A stretch of 64,000 nucleotides of DNA from Corythucha ciliata. Lineage: Eukaryota > Arthropoda > Insecta > Hemiptera > Tingidae. This document shows positions 9,669 to 20,362 of the stretch, piece after piece (within the stretch, counting starts at the first letter, position 1; each line of letters begins with the position of its first letter). The stretch is from contig CM075941.1 of NCBI GenBank assembly GCA_038030265.1, positions 45,756,164 through 45,820,163 on the forward strand. Reading direction: 5' to 3'. A program made the translations under genes and the position numbers. The notes under the pieces are model-generated. The model did not search any database. It worked only from the letters and a program-made list of their open reading frames with translations, and was not told the origin of the DNA.

Positions 9669-10808
9669 TCGATGAGGATGACCTTTTCCGAAGTTTTGAA
9701 AGATGATCCGACAGAAAGCTTAAAATAGATTCAGCTGTCGGCAGTTCCTCTTTCGAATCCTGATACTTATCCGAAAAACTGTCTTGTAGGAAGTGTTCGA
9801 AAAAATGAAAATACAGCATAAAATGTCCCAGGTTCGGAACGTTCATATTTTGAATAGCTTGAACTAAATTTGAATTGCTGGCCACGAATGTTTCAACACT
9901 TTCGAGATTTGAATTGTGTAACGGGGCTGTGTTCAAGAGGTTTTCGAGGGTAGCAGTGAGCAAACGATATTTGCCTGAATAGTTGTCGAGGAGGGCCTTG
10001 TAGGCGCTGTCGTAGTCCGTTGAGGAAGAGCCGTAGCTACTGATCAATTCTAGACGTCGTCCATCAAGTTTCTTACGAAGAGCAATAAGCTTCTGTTGCT
10101 TGGAGATGGGTCTGCAATGAACGGCATCGTTGAACGCAGAAATGAAATCGGAAAACATTGTTAACTGGCCATTGAAAACCGGAATTTTCTCTAGAAGAAA
10201 TTGGTGTAATTTCAATTCCTTCAAGTGGTCTACGGAATCTTGGTTATTCTTCTTGATAGTGGACTCCGCGTATGTTAAAACGTTGAGCAAAAAACTCTCT
10301 TCGGCATTGCGTTTAGCTTCATTCGCAGCGGAGAGAAGAGATAAAAGAGTTCGTCGTCGGATATAAATGGTAAATTTTGAAGAACTTTGTTTTCGAAAGA
10401 CATTGAAAGCTTATGTAGCTCCATTTTCAAAGAGGACGAGAGATGATGGGCGACTGGGTGGTCAAAGGGAAAAGTACGACATCTTTCCGATACATTTCGA
10501 ATTGGGTTATAACAAAGAGTTGTTTGGCGATGGACAATTTGTTCGTCCTGTGAAGGGGCTGGAGGATGCAGAGGCAATTCGGATTGTTGATCGGTTGGGA
10601 ACGGTGTTATGGAGCGGTTCAGCAGACTTTGCTCAGTGGGATTGTCAATCACTGTAGTGGGACGTGTCTGGGCGAAGGCTTCTACGAGCGAAAAAGATGG
10701 AAAAGACTGACCTTCGGGAGGGGTGAGTTCCGAATCACGAGGTTGTCGATTTCTCGGAATTTCTTGACTTCTGCTCCTCGTGACTATGGGAGAACTTTGC
10801 TGAGGCAT
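9669..10808 (-). pseudogene. Bel/Pao gag N-terminal and DUF1759-like region (copy 1)
   Basis: The likely start ATG is at 10806-10808, directly after the primer-binding site, giving MPQQSSPIVTRSRSQ. The first frame runs to 10275. A one-base shift around 10320-10345 moves the reading into a second frame (to 9669) that contains the DUF1759-like gag core: VFNGQLTMFSDFISAFNDAV, LISSYGSSSTDYDSAYKALL. At 9669 the frame runs into the piggyBac terminus. Gag of this family makes the particle that packages element RNA; this one is broken twice. Confidence 0.88.
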
Positions 10809-10830
10809 GGTTCCAGGGTTTCGACACCAA
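10809..10830 (-). other. Candidate primer-binding site of Bel/Pao copy 1
   Basis: On the minus strand TTGGTGTCGAAACCC follows the 5' LTR directly. It contains the TGG complementary to a tRNA CCA end at the right place, but I cannot match the rest to a particular tRNA with confidence. Confidence 0.55.
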
Positions 10831-10934
10831 TGTATCGACTCGTAACAGAAGCGCCTTAAATTCGTTCGAATCAACAATTATATTATTTTATTTTGTAGGT
10901 ACATGTGTGTGTGTGATGGTCCAGAGTTCAAACA
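10831..10934 (-). repeat. 5' LTR of Bel/Pao copy 1
   Basis: This 104-bp partner of 545-646 starts TGTATCGACTCG and ends AGTTCAAACA. It is followed by CCCGC, the target duplication. It differs from the 3' LTR by about six substitutions and one extra GT. Confidence 0.9.
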
Positions 10935-11150
10935 CCCGCTAATCAGCGCTTTTTTCCAACATTAGCCACGAATTTGTCACCATTTTCATTTTTGCTGCGA
11001 AAGAGCCCTTTACATCAATTTTAGGTAGGAATTAGCGGTTTGTCTCATGCAGTTTTTTTTTTTTTTTTCGCGAATTAGTGATTTTTATCACTTGAAGTTG
11101 CAAAAATTGTGTCTCAAAAAAACTGCGAATTAACGGGATTTCTCGAGGGG
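10935..11150. repeat. Degenerate array of a dispersed ~30-bp repeat
   Basis: Blocks such as AATCAGCGCTTTTTTCC and ACATTAGCCACGAATTTG recur at about 30-bp spacing. Joined across the Bel/Pao element to the sequence before 540, they restore a continuous array, so the retroelement landed inside it. The same family occurs near 19.1, 25.1, 31.0, 44.3, 52.8 and 53.6 kb. Confidence 0.7.
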
Positions 11151-12365
11151 GGAAAAAGGAGAGAGCACTGGATCTCTCCTCTCTGAAAAGAGTTCAGGGA
11201 TCAAATTGATATACAAAACCCATTGTTCGACCCCTCGGACAAACCCCCCCCCCTCACCACAACAATCCTCGTATCAAGGGGGCGGGGTGGGGGTGTTTAA
11301 TTCTGAACATTGTTTTAATGCGTTTCTCACTTTCCGCCCATGTATAGGAAGCTTTAAAAGGCCCTTACTCAGGAGCAGCACATACAAAAGCAAAAAGAGC
11401 AGGGACTTTAGCTGAAAATAAGTGCAACGGTCGGCGTGGGAGGAGAGTTGTGCGGGTTTTTGAATTGTGGCGGCCCTTTTAAAAAGATTTACGGTCCATT
11501 GTAGTTTTAAGGTTTTTAGGTATTTCTATAATATAAGTAATAGCACTTGGTGAAATACCGTAAATAATTGTTTTTAGAGCTTTGTTTCTGTAAAAAGGGA
11601 CCAATGGGAGTTGAAGAGTCGTCTGCCGGCTATTGATACAGAAAATTCTGTGGTGCTGCAAGGCCTTGGTTGGTAGATGACTAAGTTAAGGGGGGGGGGG
11701 TGCCTGTTTTTGTTGTGTTCATCTATTCCCCAAGAAATAATGAATTTTTTTCTCAAAAAATCTACACAAAGACGAAGATGGATTAATGCGGGGCATTCGG
11801 CTGAGAGAGAGAAAGAGTGGGAGAAACTGGGTGAATTGAAATTTTCGCGTTCTCTCACCCCCCCCCCCCCCCAGAAAACTCAGTCGCAAAATTTATTCTC
11901 ATTCAAGTGTCAACTTCAATCGATACGCCCTAACAAAAAACCTGCACTTTTGGCACTCGCCGTAAAGTATCAACTGATTAATCGCCTCCCCCCACCCCAC
12001 CCACCACTATTCACACAGCATTCCTCGTCCAAATCACTCCCCCACCCCGAAACCAGACTTTAGGGTATTTTAATTTATCCGAGCCACCGCTTTCTTCTTT
12101 CAAAGGCGCATTCTGACAGGATCTTTGTAATCAAAAACTGCCTTAGGCAGCTTTATAATTAGAAAGTTTTGTTCCTTCGCTTGTAATTGTTTCTTTAAGT
12201 ATAACAAAGCTGTAATTAAAAATCGGAAAGATTCAACTAAAAAGAGAGAATATCGTTTGTGTTTTTTTAAAGTTTTGTTCAGAAAAGTGAACTTGCAGGT
12301 AGTTTTTTAAAATTTTAATCGTCAGAGCACAGACGAAATGGTCCCAACAAAGAAAAAGCACGTCG
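11151..12365. other. No gene seen; C/A-rich low-complexity DNA
   Basis: Homopolymer and low-complexity tracts (C runs near 11240 and 11863, G run near 11690) fill this stretch. Open frames are short and show no recognisable domain. The 3' untranslated region of the gene ending at 12366 probably lies at the right edge. Confidence 0.6.
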
Positions 12366-13127
12366 TCAGGCCTCTTCTTGGTCGACTGTGGACGGTGAGC
12401 GTCCTTCTTTGGACTCTCGTAATTCACGGTAGTAATTGTAGACCACGAAGACTGTGTAGAGTTCGGTGACTAAAATGACAGAGGAAGAGAGAGAGAGAGA
12501 GAGTGTGTGATCTCGCATCCGTTCAACCCACGGCAACAAATTGCGTAAAGGGTAAACCAAAACTCACTAAAATAAACGTATTGTGGCGCCAAATCGGCCG
12601 TTAAAATCGAGTGAACGGTGAACATGACTAACATTACTACTATCGTCACCCCCTGGAGGAGCATGAATACTGACTGTAACAGCACCCAAGGAAGTACAAG
12701 TATCGCCGATTCCTGCTCGGCATAGAAAAACAAGTAAACGTCGGCATCATCGGAACTGTTTTGAGTTCACTTACCAAACGAGCTCCTCTTATCAAAACCA
12801 GGGTGAAAATAATTTGAGCCAATGTTATAACCTCATCGTAATAAAATTCAACGCCAACTTAAAAAAAAATTCGAAATTAGCTAATTAACGTACTAATTAT
12901 AAGCGACATCATGAACCACTTACTGAATTGGTAGCTAATAAAGTACTCCCCAAGAAAATTTAGAATCTGTGAATATTTTTCATGGTTTTTGGTTGGTTGA
13001 ATTCGTTGAAAAGTAGTTGATTTCGTTTAATTACCAAGTAGGAATAGGCCACGATTTCTGTACCAGTGCGCAATGAACAATTACAACACGATTTCTTGAT
13101 TCTCGGCACTCTGAAATTGAAAGGCAT
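12366..13127 (-). CDS. Small four-helix membrane protein, LAPTM4-like, paralogue A
   Basis: Five exons on the minus strand are joined by GT-AG introns: 13127-13035, 12966-12924, 12857-12775, 12712-12568, 12469-12366; 468 nt, 155 residues. Phases agree at every junction and match paralogue B (28536-29284). The start MPFNFRVPRIKKSC is chosen because B starts MPSGFRVPKIKKSC. Features: a cysteine cluster CCNCSLRTGTEI near residue 14, then four hydrophobic stretches, the third beginning ILVLPWVLLQSVF, and a charged tail after VVYNYYRELRES. The cysteine cluster before the first helix and a PW in a later helix recall lysosome-associated LAPTM4-type proteins and an uncharacterised insect four-helix family; function is not known. 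Codons remain open across all exons, so it looks functional. Confidence 0.85.
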
Positions 13128-14336
13128 GACTGTAGGCAGCGAGTACGCGAACTGCAATAATAATTGAGGAATAAATACGCTGATATCAAATTTTATTTTT
13201 ACTCCTAGATCGTGACCTTCGATGTATCAGCTTGGAGAATTTATTTAGGTCGTTGTCGATACTCACATTTATATATTTTTTAAAATAACGATTTTAATAA
13301 TGTAATAACATGCACGAAAAAGTTTCTATTATTTTTATCCTTTTAAATTCATATTTTGCCATTGAAATTATGGTTCCTTCATAGAACTCTCATAACAGTT
13401 TTAAAGGAAGATTTATTAGAATGGTTGCGTTTATGGCATTCCACTTTTTCTGTTGCATATTTACATAGTTTAATTAAATTCCCTTAAATGTTCAGTCTTA
13501 AGAGTGTGAATGGACCAGAAGTGGTGAAAAGAAGAAGAAAAAAAAGAATAGTCGCTGCTTTTAACAGAATAATGAAGCCTGAATTAAGTCTAATTTATAT
13601 CATTCTTTTTTGACTTTTGTTTTCACTGGAAGGATGAGGAGGGGGGGGGGATCTACCCTTGTTTTAAAAAATTATTTTCTTTGAAACACTAATTCTGCAA
13701 GAAATAGTATACCCAAGCATAATAAGAGGCAAGAAGAATAAAAGAGAATTGCTTTAGGATGATAATCGAGGAGTCTTAAAAAAATATATAACAACAACAT
13801 ACAAAAACTGTCTTTGAGGAGGGTTTATATTGCTACTCTTTATAAAGAAACAAAGAAAAAGAATACACTGAAAAAACATTCACGCGAAAGATAATATTCT
13901 GAGCGCTGCGGAGCTCTATTATAGCCCCTTTTTAGACCCGTACAGCCACACCCTCCAATACACCCCCCACCCCCTTCAAAAGCCATTCCTCGCAACAAGA
14001 AACTCATTCGTCAAAAATTGAGATTTCAAGGACTAACTTTCGTGTACACGACGCAAAGTCGTTTTTGCAGCTGTTAAAAATCAACTGAAACTTGTTTTTC
14101 GCGAATATGAAAACACGATAAGCACGCGAGCTCAGGGGGCTAATCTGTAACTTTTCTGCATCGGATTTTCTATCGAAAAAATCACCTGATTTCATTGATT
14201 TTTGAAGAAAATTATTGAAATCACGTGACTTTCCGGTATGAAATTCGGTGCGGAAAAGTTACAGAGTCATCCCCAAGGTCTTTGGGCTGCTGCAAAAATT
14301 AAAACATGTGAAAACCCGCTAAATCACGTTTTTTTT

Positions 14337-14370
<34 letters not shown>

Positions 14371-14429
14371 CTTTGCCTGAACCCGTGAAATCGCTATTTT
14401 CAGTTTTACGGTAAAATTAGTGAGAAGTG
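13128..14429. other. No gene seen; upstream of paralogue A
   Basis: AT-rich DNA holds a few short open frames without recognisable domains and a run of about 30 T near 14341-14371. The promoter and first untranslated exon of the gene at 12366-13127 may lie here, but no motif stands out. Confidence 0.55.
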
Positions 14430-15375
14430 TTCATTATAAAGGTTATTGGTCAAATGAATGGGAAATTTCTCCAACGGGCGTTACGACCAGCGCTCCTCCT
14501 ACTGCGATGGTCTTTGGGTACCAATACGATTGGTAATCGATACTGGGTCTCAATTGAATTTAATTACCACCGAAACGGTTCATCGGCTAAAGCTTCCGTA
14601 CCAGAAGTTTCCAGTTGAGGTCTTATCTCACGGCTAGGGCCCAACACGTCGCGTTGGGACTTAGTGAGGAGTCAGCCCTTAAGCCTGTGGATACTGGGGT
14701 GCCACAAGGGTCCATTCTTGGCCCCACCCTCTTCTCTATTTTAGTTGTGTAGCCAGGAAACGTCATCTTATAGGTATGCTGATGAGTATCGAGTCCGCAT
14801 TGTTGCAGTCCAACCGCTCCCTAGCTAGTGCAAAGGATTGGTTCATTAATAACAGACTGAAAATGAACGATCGAAAGACTGTCCACGTAATTGTTTCCCT
14901 TTTGAAGTCTTCTGTGGGTGTCACTACAACAGCAAAGTTCCTGAGAATTTGACTTGACTCGAAATTGACGTTCAAGAAGCGCGAAGGATCTTGCTCAGCG
15001 GCTGACCAGAGTTCTGTTCCTGCTACGCAAACTCGCTACTGTCCTGACGAGAGACGTTTTGCGAAGTGTTTACTTCGGCTACTTCCATTCGGTTCTCTTG
15101 AACGGGATTGCCGTCTGGGGAGGGGTGCCGCGGACACTGCCTATCTTCAAGCTCTAAAAGAAAGATCTTAGGATCATCGCCCACCTGGGACCACGAGAAT
15201 CATGCAGGAGCGCGTTTGCTGAAATGAGTATTCCTACTCTTTATGGCATATACGTCTGAGAATGCCTCAAAATACTGAACACTGGTATCGCTGAGGGCCG
15301 CGTGATGAACTCCAAAAATCACGACTATGGGACTAGAAATGCGGCACATCCCGCCGCTACGCCGTCCATCCGCTT
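14430..15375 (+). pseudogene. LINE reverse-transcriptase fragment, Jockey/CR1-like
   Basis: Reading across several frames gives, in order, GVPQGSILGPTLFSIL (palm motif B region, near 14694), a YADE-like remnant of the catalytic box near 14770, a DWFINNRLKMN block with a following KT, LDSKLTFK, and a C-terminal part with GIAVWGGVP and the HDYGTRN motif near 15320. This is the usual succession in Jockey/CR1-group ORF2. Stops and frameshifts are frequent and the endonuclease is absent, so this is an old truncated copy. The right end is cut by the element at 15376. Confidence 0.82.
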
Positions 15376-15635
15376 CACTGGGAAAAAGAGTCGGTTCCGG
15401 AACTCGGTTGAAACAGTATTCTCGGTTGAAACAGTAGTTTCAACCGTTAAACTTAACCGTGAAAAATAAACGTCATTCTGTTAAAGACGGCTCCAACAGT
15501 TATTTGTTCGGTTAATAGTGCAAACAACCGTCAAAAAGACTCTTTTACCGTGTATTTAACAGACTTTTCTACACTTTCACGTGCTTACCCGTACAAACAA
15601 AGTCGGTTGAGCTGAAAACTTGTCGCCCAGCCGGT

Positions 15636-16350
15636 GTGAATAACGGTAAAACCGAGGTGAATGACCGTGTAACCGAGTTTAATAACGGTAAAACCGAGTT
15701 GAATGACGGTAAAACAGAATTCAATGACGGTGAAATCGAGCTGAATGACGGTAAAACCGAGTTGAATGACCGTATTACCGACCTGAATGAAGGTAAAACA
15801 GAGTTGGAAGACGGTAAAACCTAGTTGAATGACGGTAAAACCGAGTTGAATGACGGTGAAATCAAGTTGGAGTGATGGAGAAACCGAGTTGAATGACGGT
15901 GAAACCGAGTTGAGCGACCATGTTACCGTGTTGAATGACGGTAAAACCGAGCGAAGTGACGGTAAAGCAGAATTCAATGACGGTGAAATCGAGCTGAATG
16001 ACGGTAAAACCGAGTTGAACGACCGTATTACCGACCTGAATGAAGGTAAAATAGAGTTGGACGACGGTAAAACCGAGTTGAATGACGGTGAAATCAAGTT
16101 GGAATGATGGAGAAACCGAGTTGAATGACGGTGAAACCGAGTTGAGCGACCATGTCACCGAGTTGAATGACGGTAAAGCCGAGTTGAACGGTCGTGTTAC
16201 CGAGATGAATGACGGTAAAACCGAGCGAAGTGACGGTAAAGCAGAATTCAATGATGGTGAAATCGAGTTGAATATGGCGATGTAACAGAGTTTAATGACG
16301 GCGTTACCGAGTTTAGTAACTGTAAAGCAGAGTTGAATGACGGTGAACCC
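15636..16350 (+). repeat. 21-bp minisatellite
   Basis: Around 30 variant copies of a 21-bp unit like GAGTTGAATGACGGTAAAACC are present. Because 21 is a multiple of three, both strands show long open frames (NDGKTEL-type heptads on plus, SVLPSFN on minus) without implying a gene. A higher-order repeat of about 232 bp is visible: TGATGGAG recurs at 15873 and 16105. A short outlying patch of the same unit is at 17045-17150. Confidence 0.93.
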
Positions 16351-17044
16351 GGCTCCATGGCCACTAATTCAAATGTACTGACGTTGTACTGTGTAGGCGG
16401 ACGATAAATCTAAAACTTCCGGATCTTGCAACTTTCGCAAATTGCCCTGGGTGCCAGGTCACAATCAAAGAAAGCGGGATATTTTTCGATGAAGAACACA
16501 CACAAAAAATGTAAATCGAATCAAACTCAATGCTCCCATCGGTAGCCTAGTATTTATTTTTATTTAATGAAAGCATTCAGATACATATAGATATAACATT
16601 ACCCAAGAGGTCCCCTCCCCCATTTCATCATCCTATAAAACTCTCCTGTTCTGGCAGTCTTAGACAGCAGTTTTTAACCGACTTCACGCACTCGTAACTA
16701 GATGCAACAACTAAGTAGACGGTTCAGTAAGGCAACCCTTAACCGTCAAAATTTTGTTGATTCAGGGTGCTCTATCGGTTGAAGCACTCCCTCTCTTTGT
16801 TTTTAGCGGCATCTATCTGTCTTCCTCACTGCTCCCAGTAACTTCGCACTTCTCATTATTTGGTCCTCGCCGGCTGAAGTTGTTTCAGTCACTGTAGTCA
16901 GTGAAAGAGGTTTTTTTTTGTTTTTGTTTTTTTTTTTGTTTTTTTCGTGAAGTGATTTGAGTTGTGTTGAAACAAGAACTTGTGGCTCCGAAATGGATGA
17001 AGATGTTAAAATTCTTTTGCAAGAGTGGAAGCTGAGCGACTAGA
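16351..17044. other. Unique-looking interior of the CGGT-rich element
   Basis: No gene or recognisable domain. It contains T-rich runs near 16910-16945 and otherwise low repeat content, and lies between the main minisatellite and the outlying patch at 17045-17150. Confidence 0.5.
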
Positions 17045-17544
17045 CGATTGAATGACAGTGAAACCGAGTTGAGCGACCATGTTACCGAGTTGAATGACGG
17101 TAAAGCCGAGCGAAGTGACGGTAAAGCAGAATTCAATGACGGTGAATTGAAATGACGGTGGTGAATTTTCTACTTATTGTTTTGTACTATGTTTGAATAT
17201 ATTTCGTGTTTCTTCTTTCACGACTTCTTCGCATGTGAACTAAAATTTACGTTCATCCCATTTCCAATTTTAATATATTTTGACCAATAACAGAATTTCA
17301 GAACACTCACTTTGACGGTAACTCAATTTTTTTTTGTTAGGGTCTCAAACGGGCCACAAGAAAGGCTGAACCTAGCGTCGAGAGAAATCAGGATTTGAAA
17401 TGGAAATTAATTTAATCTGCGGTTTACCTCTGACGCTCAGCTCAACCATTTTTTGTGGCAAATTTGGCCGTAAAGAATCAGTAAGGCTAACCGTGAAAAG
17501 TGGAAGCACGTACCGAGAAAGTCGGTGACAAATAACCGTTTGGA

Positions 17545-17775
17545 TCACAGTATAAACGGTATATTCTACCGTATGCCGACGGTAGTATAATACCGTTATT
17601 TCACGATTGACACCAGACTCAAGACGGTACCTTTTAACCGAGGTGAGACACCTGTTTTAACTGTGATATAACGGTATATTCCACCGTATGCCAACGGTAG
17701 CATGTACCGTTATGTCACGGTTGACACCAGACTCAAGACGGTATTTCTTAACCGAGTAGAGATACCTATTTTACC
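17545..17775. repeat. Two-copy ~113-bp tandem repeat in right arm
   Basis: The blocks ACGGTATATTCTACCGTATG (near 17554) and ACGGTATATTCCACCGTATG (near 17667) begin two copies that also share GACACCAGACTCAAGACGG. Both are packed with CGGT/ACCG. Confidence 0.8.
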
Positions 17776-18104
17776 GTTGAGTAACCGTTGATGCAACCGT
17801 CATGACAGTAGAATTTTACCGTTTTTTTTCTGCTGATGTTACCGTCTAATATCCAAAATTCGGTTCGCCACTACCGTAAACACACTGTTGGACTAACCGC
17901 CTGACACGGCTGTGATTACCGAGTATACGGTCAGCTTTCACCGATGTTAGACAGTTGCTGTAACAGACAAGGGAGTTGTGGGTCGGAAGAATCTACCGTA
18001 AAGTAACGGTTAGATTTAACCGTCTAGTGACGGTTCATTCAACAGATATGTCTCAACTGACTGGGATCATGTGTTTAACCGTGTTTGTGGCTTGACCGTC
18101 AGAC

Positions 18105-18310
18105 TCGGTTGCAAACATTTTACCGACAATATGCGCTAACCGAGTGCATTTAACCGTATCAAGCTTGTCGGTAGACTTTACCAACTCATGACGGTTGCAA
18201 ACATTTTACCGACAACATGCGTTAACCGAGTCAAGACGTGCGTTCAACCGTATCAAGCTTGTCGGTTGCCATTACAGACTCGTGACGGTTGCAAACATTT
18301 TACCGAGATT
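18105..18310. repeat. Tandem ~83-95 bp repeat in right arm
   Basis: GCAAACATTTTACCGA occurs near 18112, 18195 and 18290, with CGTATCAAGCTTGTCGGT between successive copies. It is another array of the CGGT-rich element. Confidence 0.8.
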
Positions 18311-18356
18311 TCTCGGTTAAAATTAACCGAGAAAGTGCCTATTTTTTTCCCCAGTG

Positions 18357-18740
18357 TTCAACAAATCGGAACAAAAGGCTTTTCTACGATTCTTGAAGGA
18401 AAACGAGCCTGAGATCGGCGATTACCTGGCCTCGAAATCGATTGAGTTTAAATTCAACCCTCCGAAGTCTCCACGGATGGGTGGCCTTTTAGAAGACGCG
18501 GTAAAATGGATAAAAGGTCTCCTCTGATGACGTATAGCCAACAACAAACTCACTTAGGAAGAACATTCTACTGTCCTCGCTCGCATAGAAGCTGTACTCT
18601 ACAGCAGACCGTTAATGCCTTCAGGTTGGATATGCCGAATTCAACGCCGACTTTTCACGTCAGGGGCACTTTTTTGTGGGAGCCCCCCTACTGAGTCCTC
18701 CAGAACGTTCTTTTCTGGAAGTCTCGCCTAATTATTTGAA
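18357..18740 (+). pseudogene. Bel/Pao integrase fragment
   Basis: The plus strand reads EFKFNPPKSPRMGGLLEDAV followed by KWIKGLL in one frame, matching the integrase segment around the catalytic glutamate (compare FGGLWEGAVKSMKRLL at 662-1464). It continues in other frames through an SRPL-like and a GxxPPTE-like segment. It is an isolated remnant of a different Bel/Pao family, broken by frameshifts. Confidence 0.72.
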
Positions 18741-19404
18741 CCGGTGTTTACGCATTTCATAAGAATTATAACTAGAAAAGTCAGCCCTCAATGGGTTTCT
18801 CCTTTATCCGCGTATAGAAACATGATGCGTTATCGCGGAAAAGGGGAACTGCCCTTTGCCCAAAATGAGTAACGAGTATGCAGTATGTTGACGCTTGTCG
18901 AGTGAAGGTAAAGGAAATTGGTACATTCAAAGATCTCGGTTGTACGCGAGCAAATTGCAAGTTTAAATATAAATTGAACTCATTGACAATAACACCGCTC
19001 AATTTGGTTAACGATAATCCGCAAGCAACGTTTCTCCCCCCGGCCGGGTCAACGCAGGAGCAGGCAACGAAATTCCGCAAAGGTGAGTGGTAACGTTAAC
19101 GATTTCTTAAAAAATACAGCTTGTAGCAATACAAGCCAAAACAATGGGGCTAAATGAAAAACATTTGCTAATTCAAAGAAAACGATAAAGGCAACTTCGT
19201 GGCTGAAATTGGAAAATATATCTCCAAATCACGAGTAAAATCGCTTATTGGCGGCTAAAATCAGGAAAAACACAAATTTATTGCTAGAAAAATTGCTAAT
19301 TCACGACTGAAATGAAGATAAATCGCTAATTCACGGGCGAGTTACCACTTTTCCCAACTTTGGTCACGAAGTAGCGTAATTTTCCATTATAACCATGTAT
19401 TATG
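18741..19404. other. No gene; degraded dispersed repeat at 19090-19345
   Basis: 18741-19090 has no recognisable content. From 19090 to 19345 the ~30-bp dispersed repeat occurs in the reverse orientation (GCTAATTCACGACTGAAAT and GCTAATTCACGGGCGAG). The Copia target duplication TTATG begins at 19400. Confidence 0.6.
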
Positions 19405-19503
19405 TGTTGAGAAGCAACATCTTTACTGTAATTGAGCATATGTAACAAAATAAAAATTTATTATACGTTCTGTCTTCAACAACTCTGGGTTTATGTCTCA
19501 ACA
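19405..19503 (+). repeat. 5' LTR of Copia element
   Basis: It is 99 bp with TG...CA ends and differs from the 3' LTR only at one position (CAACAACTC versus CAACAGCTC). Confidence 0.95.
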
Positions 19504-19515
19504 GATTATGAGACT
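19502..19515 (+). other. Primer-binding site complementary to tRNA-Met anticodon arm
   Basis: CAGATTATGAGACT overlaps the last two bases of the LTR. Its complement AGTCTCATAATCTG is the anticodon stem-loop of elongator tRNA-Met as I know that tRNA. Copia elements prime from an internally cut tRNA-Met half, so the position and target fit. Confidence 0.75.
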
Positions 19516-19528
19516 TAACTGAGAAAAT

Positions 19529-20362
19529 ATGAGTGGAACGGCGAGTATAATGAAAATTGAAAGTCTGAATAATGAGAATTTTGACACGTGGAAAATTCAA
19601 GTGGAAGCGCTTCTTGTGAAAAATGATGCATGGGGTTATGTTGACGGGTCGATCGTTAAACCGGCAGATGACCAACAAGAAGCGAAATTATGGGAAATAG
19701 CTGACAGGAAGGCAAGAGCTGACATAATTTTAACTATTAGTTCATCAGAGCTAAAGGAAATAAAAGGTTGCATCACTTCAAAAGAAACATGGAAGAAGCT
19801 GAACAGTATTTATGAATCTAAAGGCCCAGCACGAAAAGCAGCATTGTTGAAGCAGTTAACTCTTTCCAAATTTCACTCTGGGGACGACGTCAGGAGCTAC
19901 ATGAACAAGTTTTTCGACATCGTTGATAAACTTAAGAGCATGGATATTGAAATCAACGAAGATTTACTATCCATTATGCTATTGTACTCTCTTCCAGATG
20001 AATACGAAAATTTCAGATGCGCAATTGAATCACGAGATGAACTTCCGAAACTCGAAGCATTAAAAGTTAAGATTCTAGAAGAAAATGGGGCAAGAAAGGA
20101 AAGAGAGAACAGCGATCTAAACGGGATGGACGGCGCTTTTACGACAAAGTTTCTACGAAGTTCTAGATCATCTTCATTCAAAAATAGGAATCAGACGTCA
20201 GTTATTTGCTACAAATGTAACCTCAAGGGGCACATTGCGCGATATTGCCAACGGAAGGAGGGTTACACCGCGTCCGCGATAGAAGAGAGAAAAACGAATG
20301 ATGAGGAATACATTGTAATGTCGTCGACTGAAAGTGATAAATTAATGTTTCCTCGAATTTAA
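19529..20362 (+). pseudogene. Copia gag
   Basis: 277 residues. The N-terminus (IESLNNENFDTWKIQVEALL) is of the DUF4219/UBN2 gag type, followed by a helical core and, near residue 230, a zinc knuckle CYKCNLKGHIARYC (C-x2-C-x4-H-x4-C). Gag packages RNA in particles. The frame ends at 20362, one base out of register with the protease that follows. Copia normally keeps one continuous frame and no standard slippery heptamer lies in the gag frame, so the shift is more likely a mutation than recoding. Confidence 0.9.

Larger units (their letters stand above)
545..10934 (-). mobile_element. Bel/Pao LTR retrotransposon, copy 1, disrupted
   Basis: The element runs on the minus strand. It is bounded by direct repeats at 545-646 and 10831-10934 that begin TGT and end ACA, and flanked by CCCGC at 540-544 and again at 10935-10939, a 5-bp target duplication. 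Coding order in the minus direction is gag (DUF1759-like), zinc knuckles, aspartic protease, reverse transcriptase, Pao-type A17/RNase H region, integrase and a C-terminal DUF5641-like tail, which is the Bel/Pao order. The element is dead: reading frames are broken repeatedly, the protease aspartate is replaced, the RT YVDD box is altered, and a piggyBac element and a MITE nest interrupt it. The LTRs differ at about six positions plus a 2-bp indel, so the insertion is not recent. Confidence 0.93.
15376..18356. mobile_element. Non-autonomous CACTG-ended element rich in CGGT/ACCG
   Basis: The ends are inverted: CACTGGGAAAAAG at the left and, in reverse complement, CACTGGGGAAAAAAAT at the right, each flanked by TT. 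Arms of roughly 270 bp (left) and 900 bp (right) are crowded with CGGTT/AACCG. Inside are a 21-bp minisatellite (15636-16350) and two longer tandem arrays. An 11-bp-stem palindrome (TTTCTCGGTTA) sits just inside the right end at about 18309-18334. No transposase was found. Terminal CACTG and a 2-bp duplication would fit the CMC/EnSpm group, but this is inference from the ends alone. Confidence 0.7.

Noticed and set aside
15585..16251. Long minus-strand frames (170 and 129 residues) with SVLPSFN repeats
   Set aside because: They are products of the 21-bp minisatellite, whose unit length keeps frames open on both strands; there is no independent coding evidence.
15636..16285. Plus-strand NDGKTEL heptad-repeat proteins
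   Set aside because: Same minisatellite; frames break at each higher-order repeat and there is no start context or flanking coding sequence.
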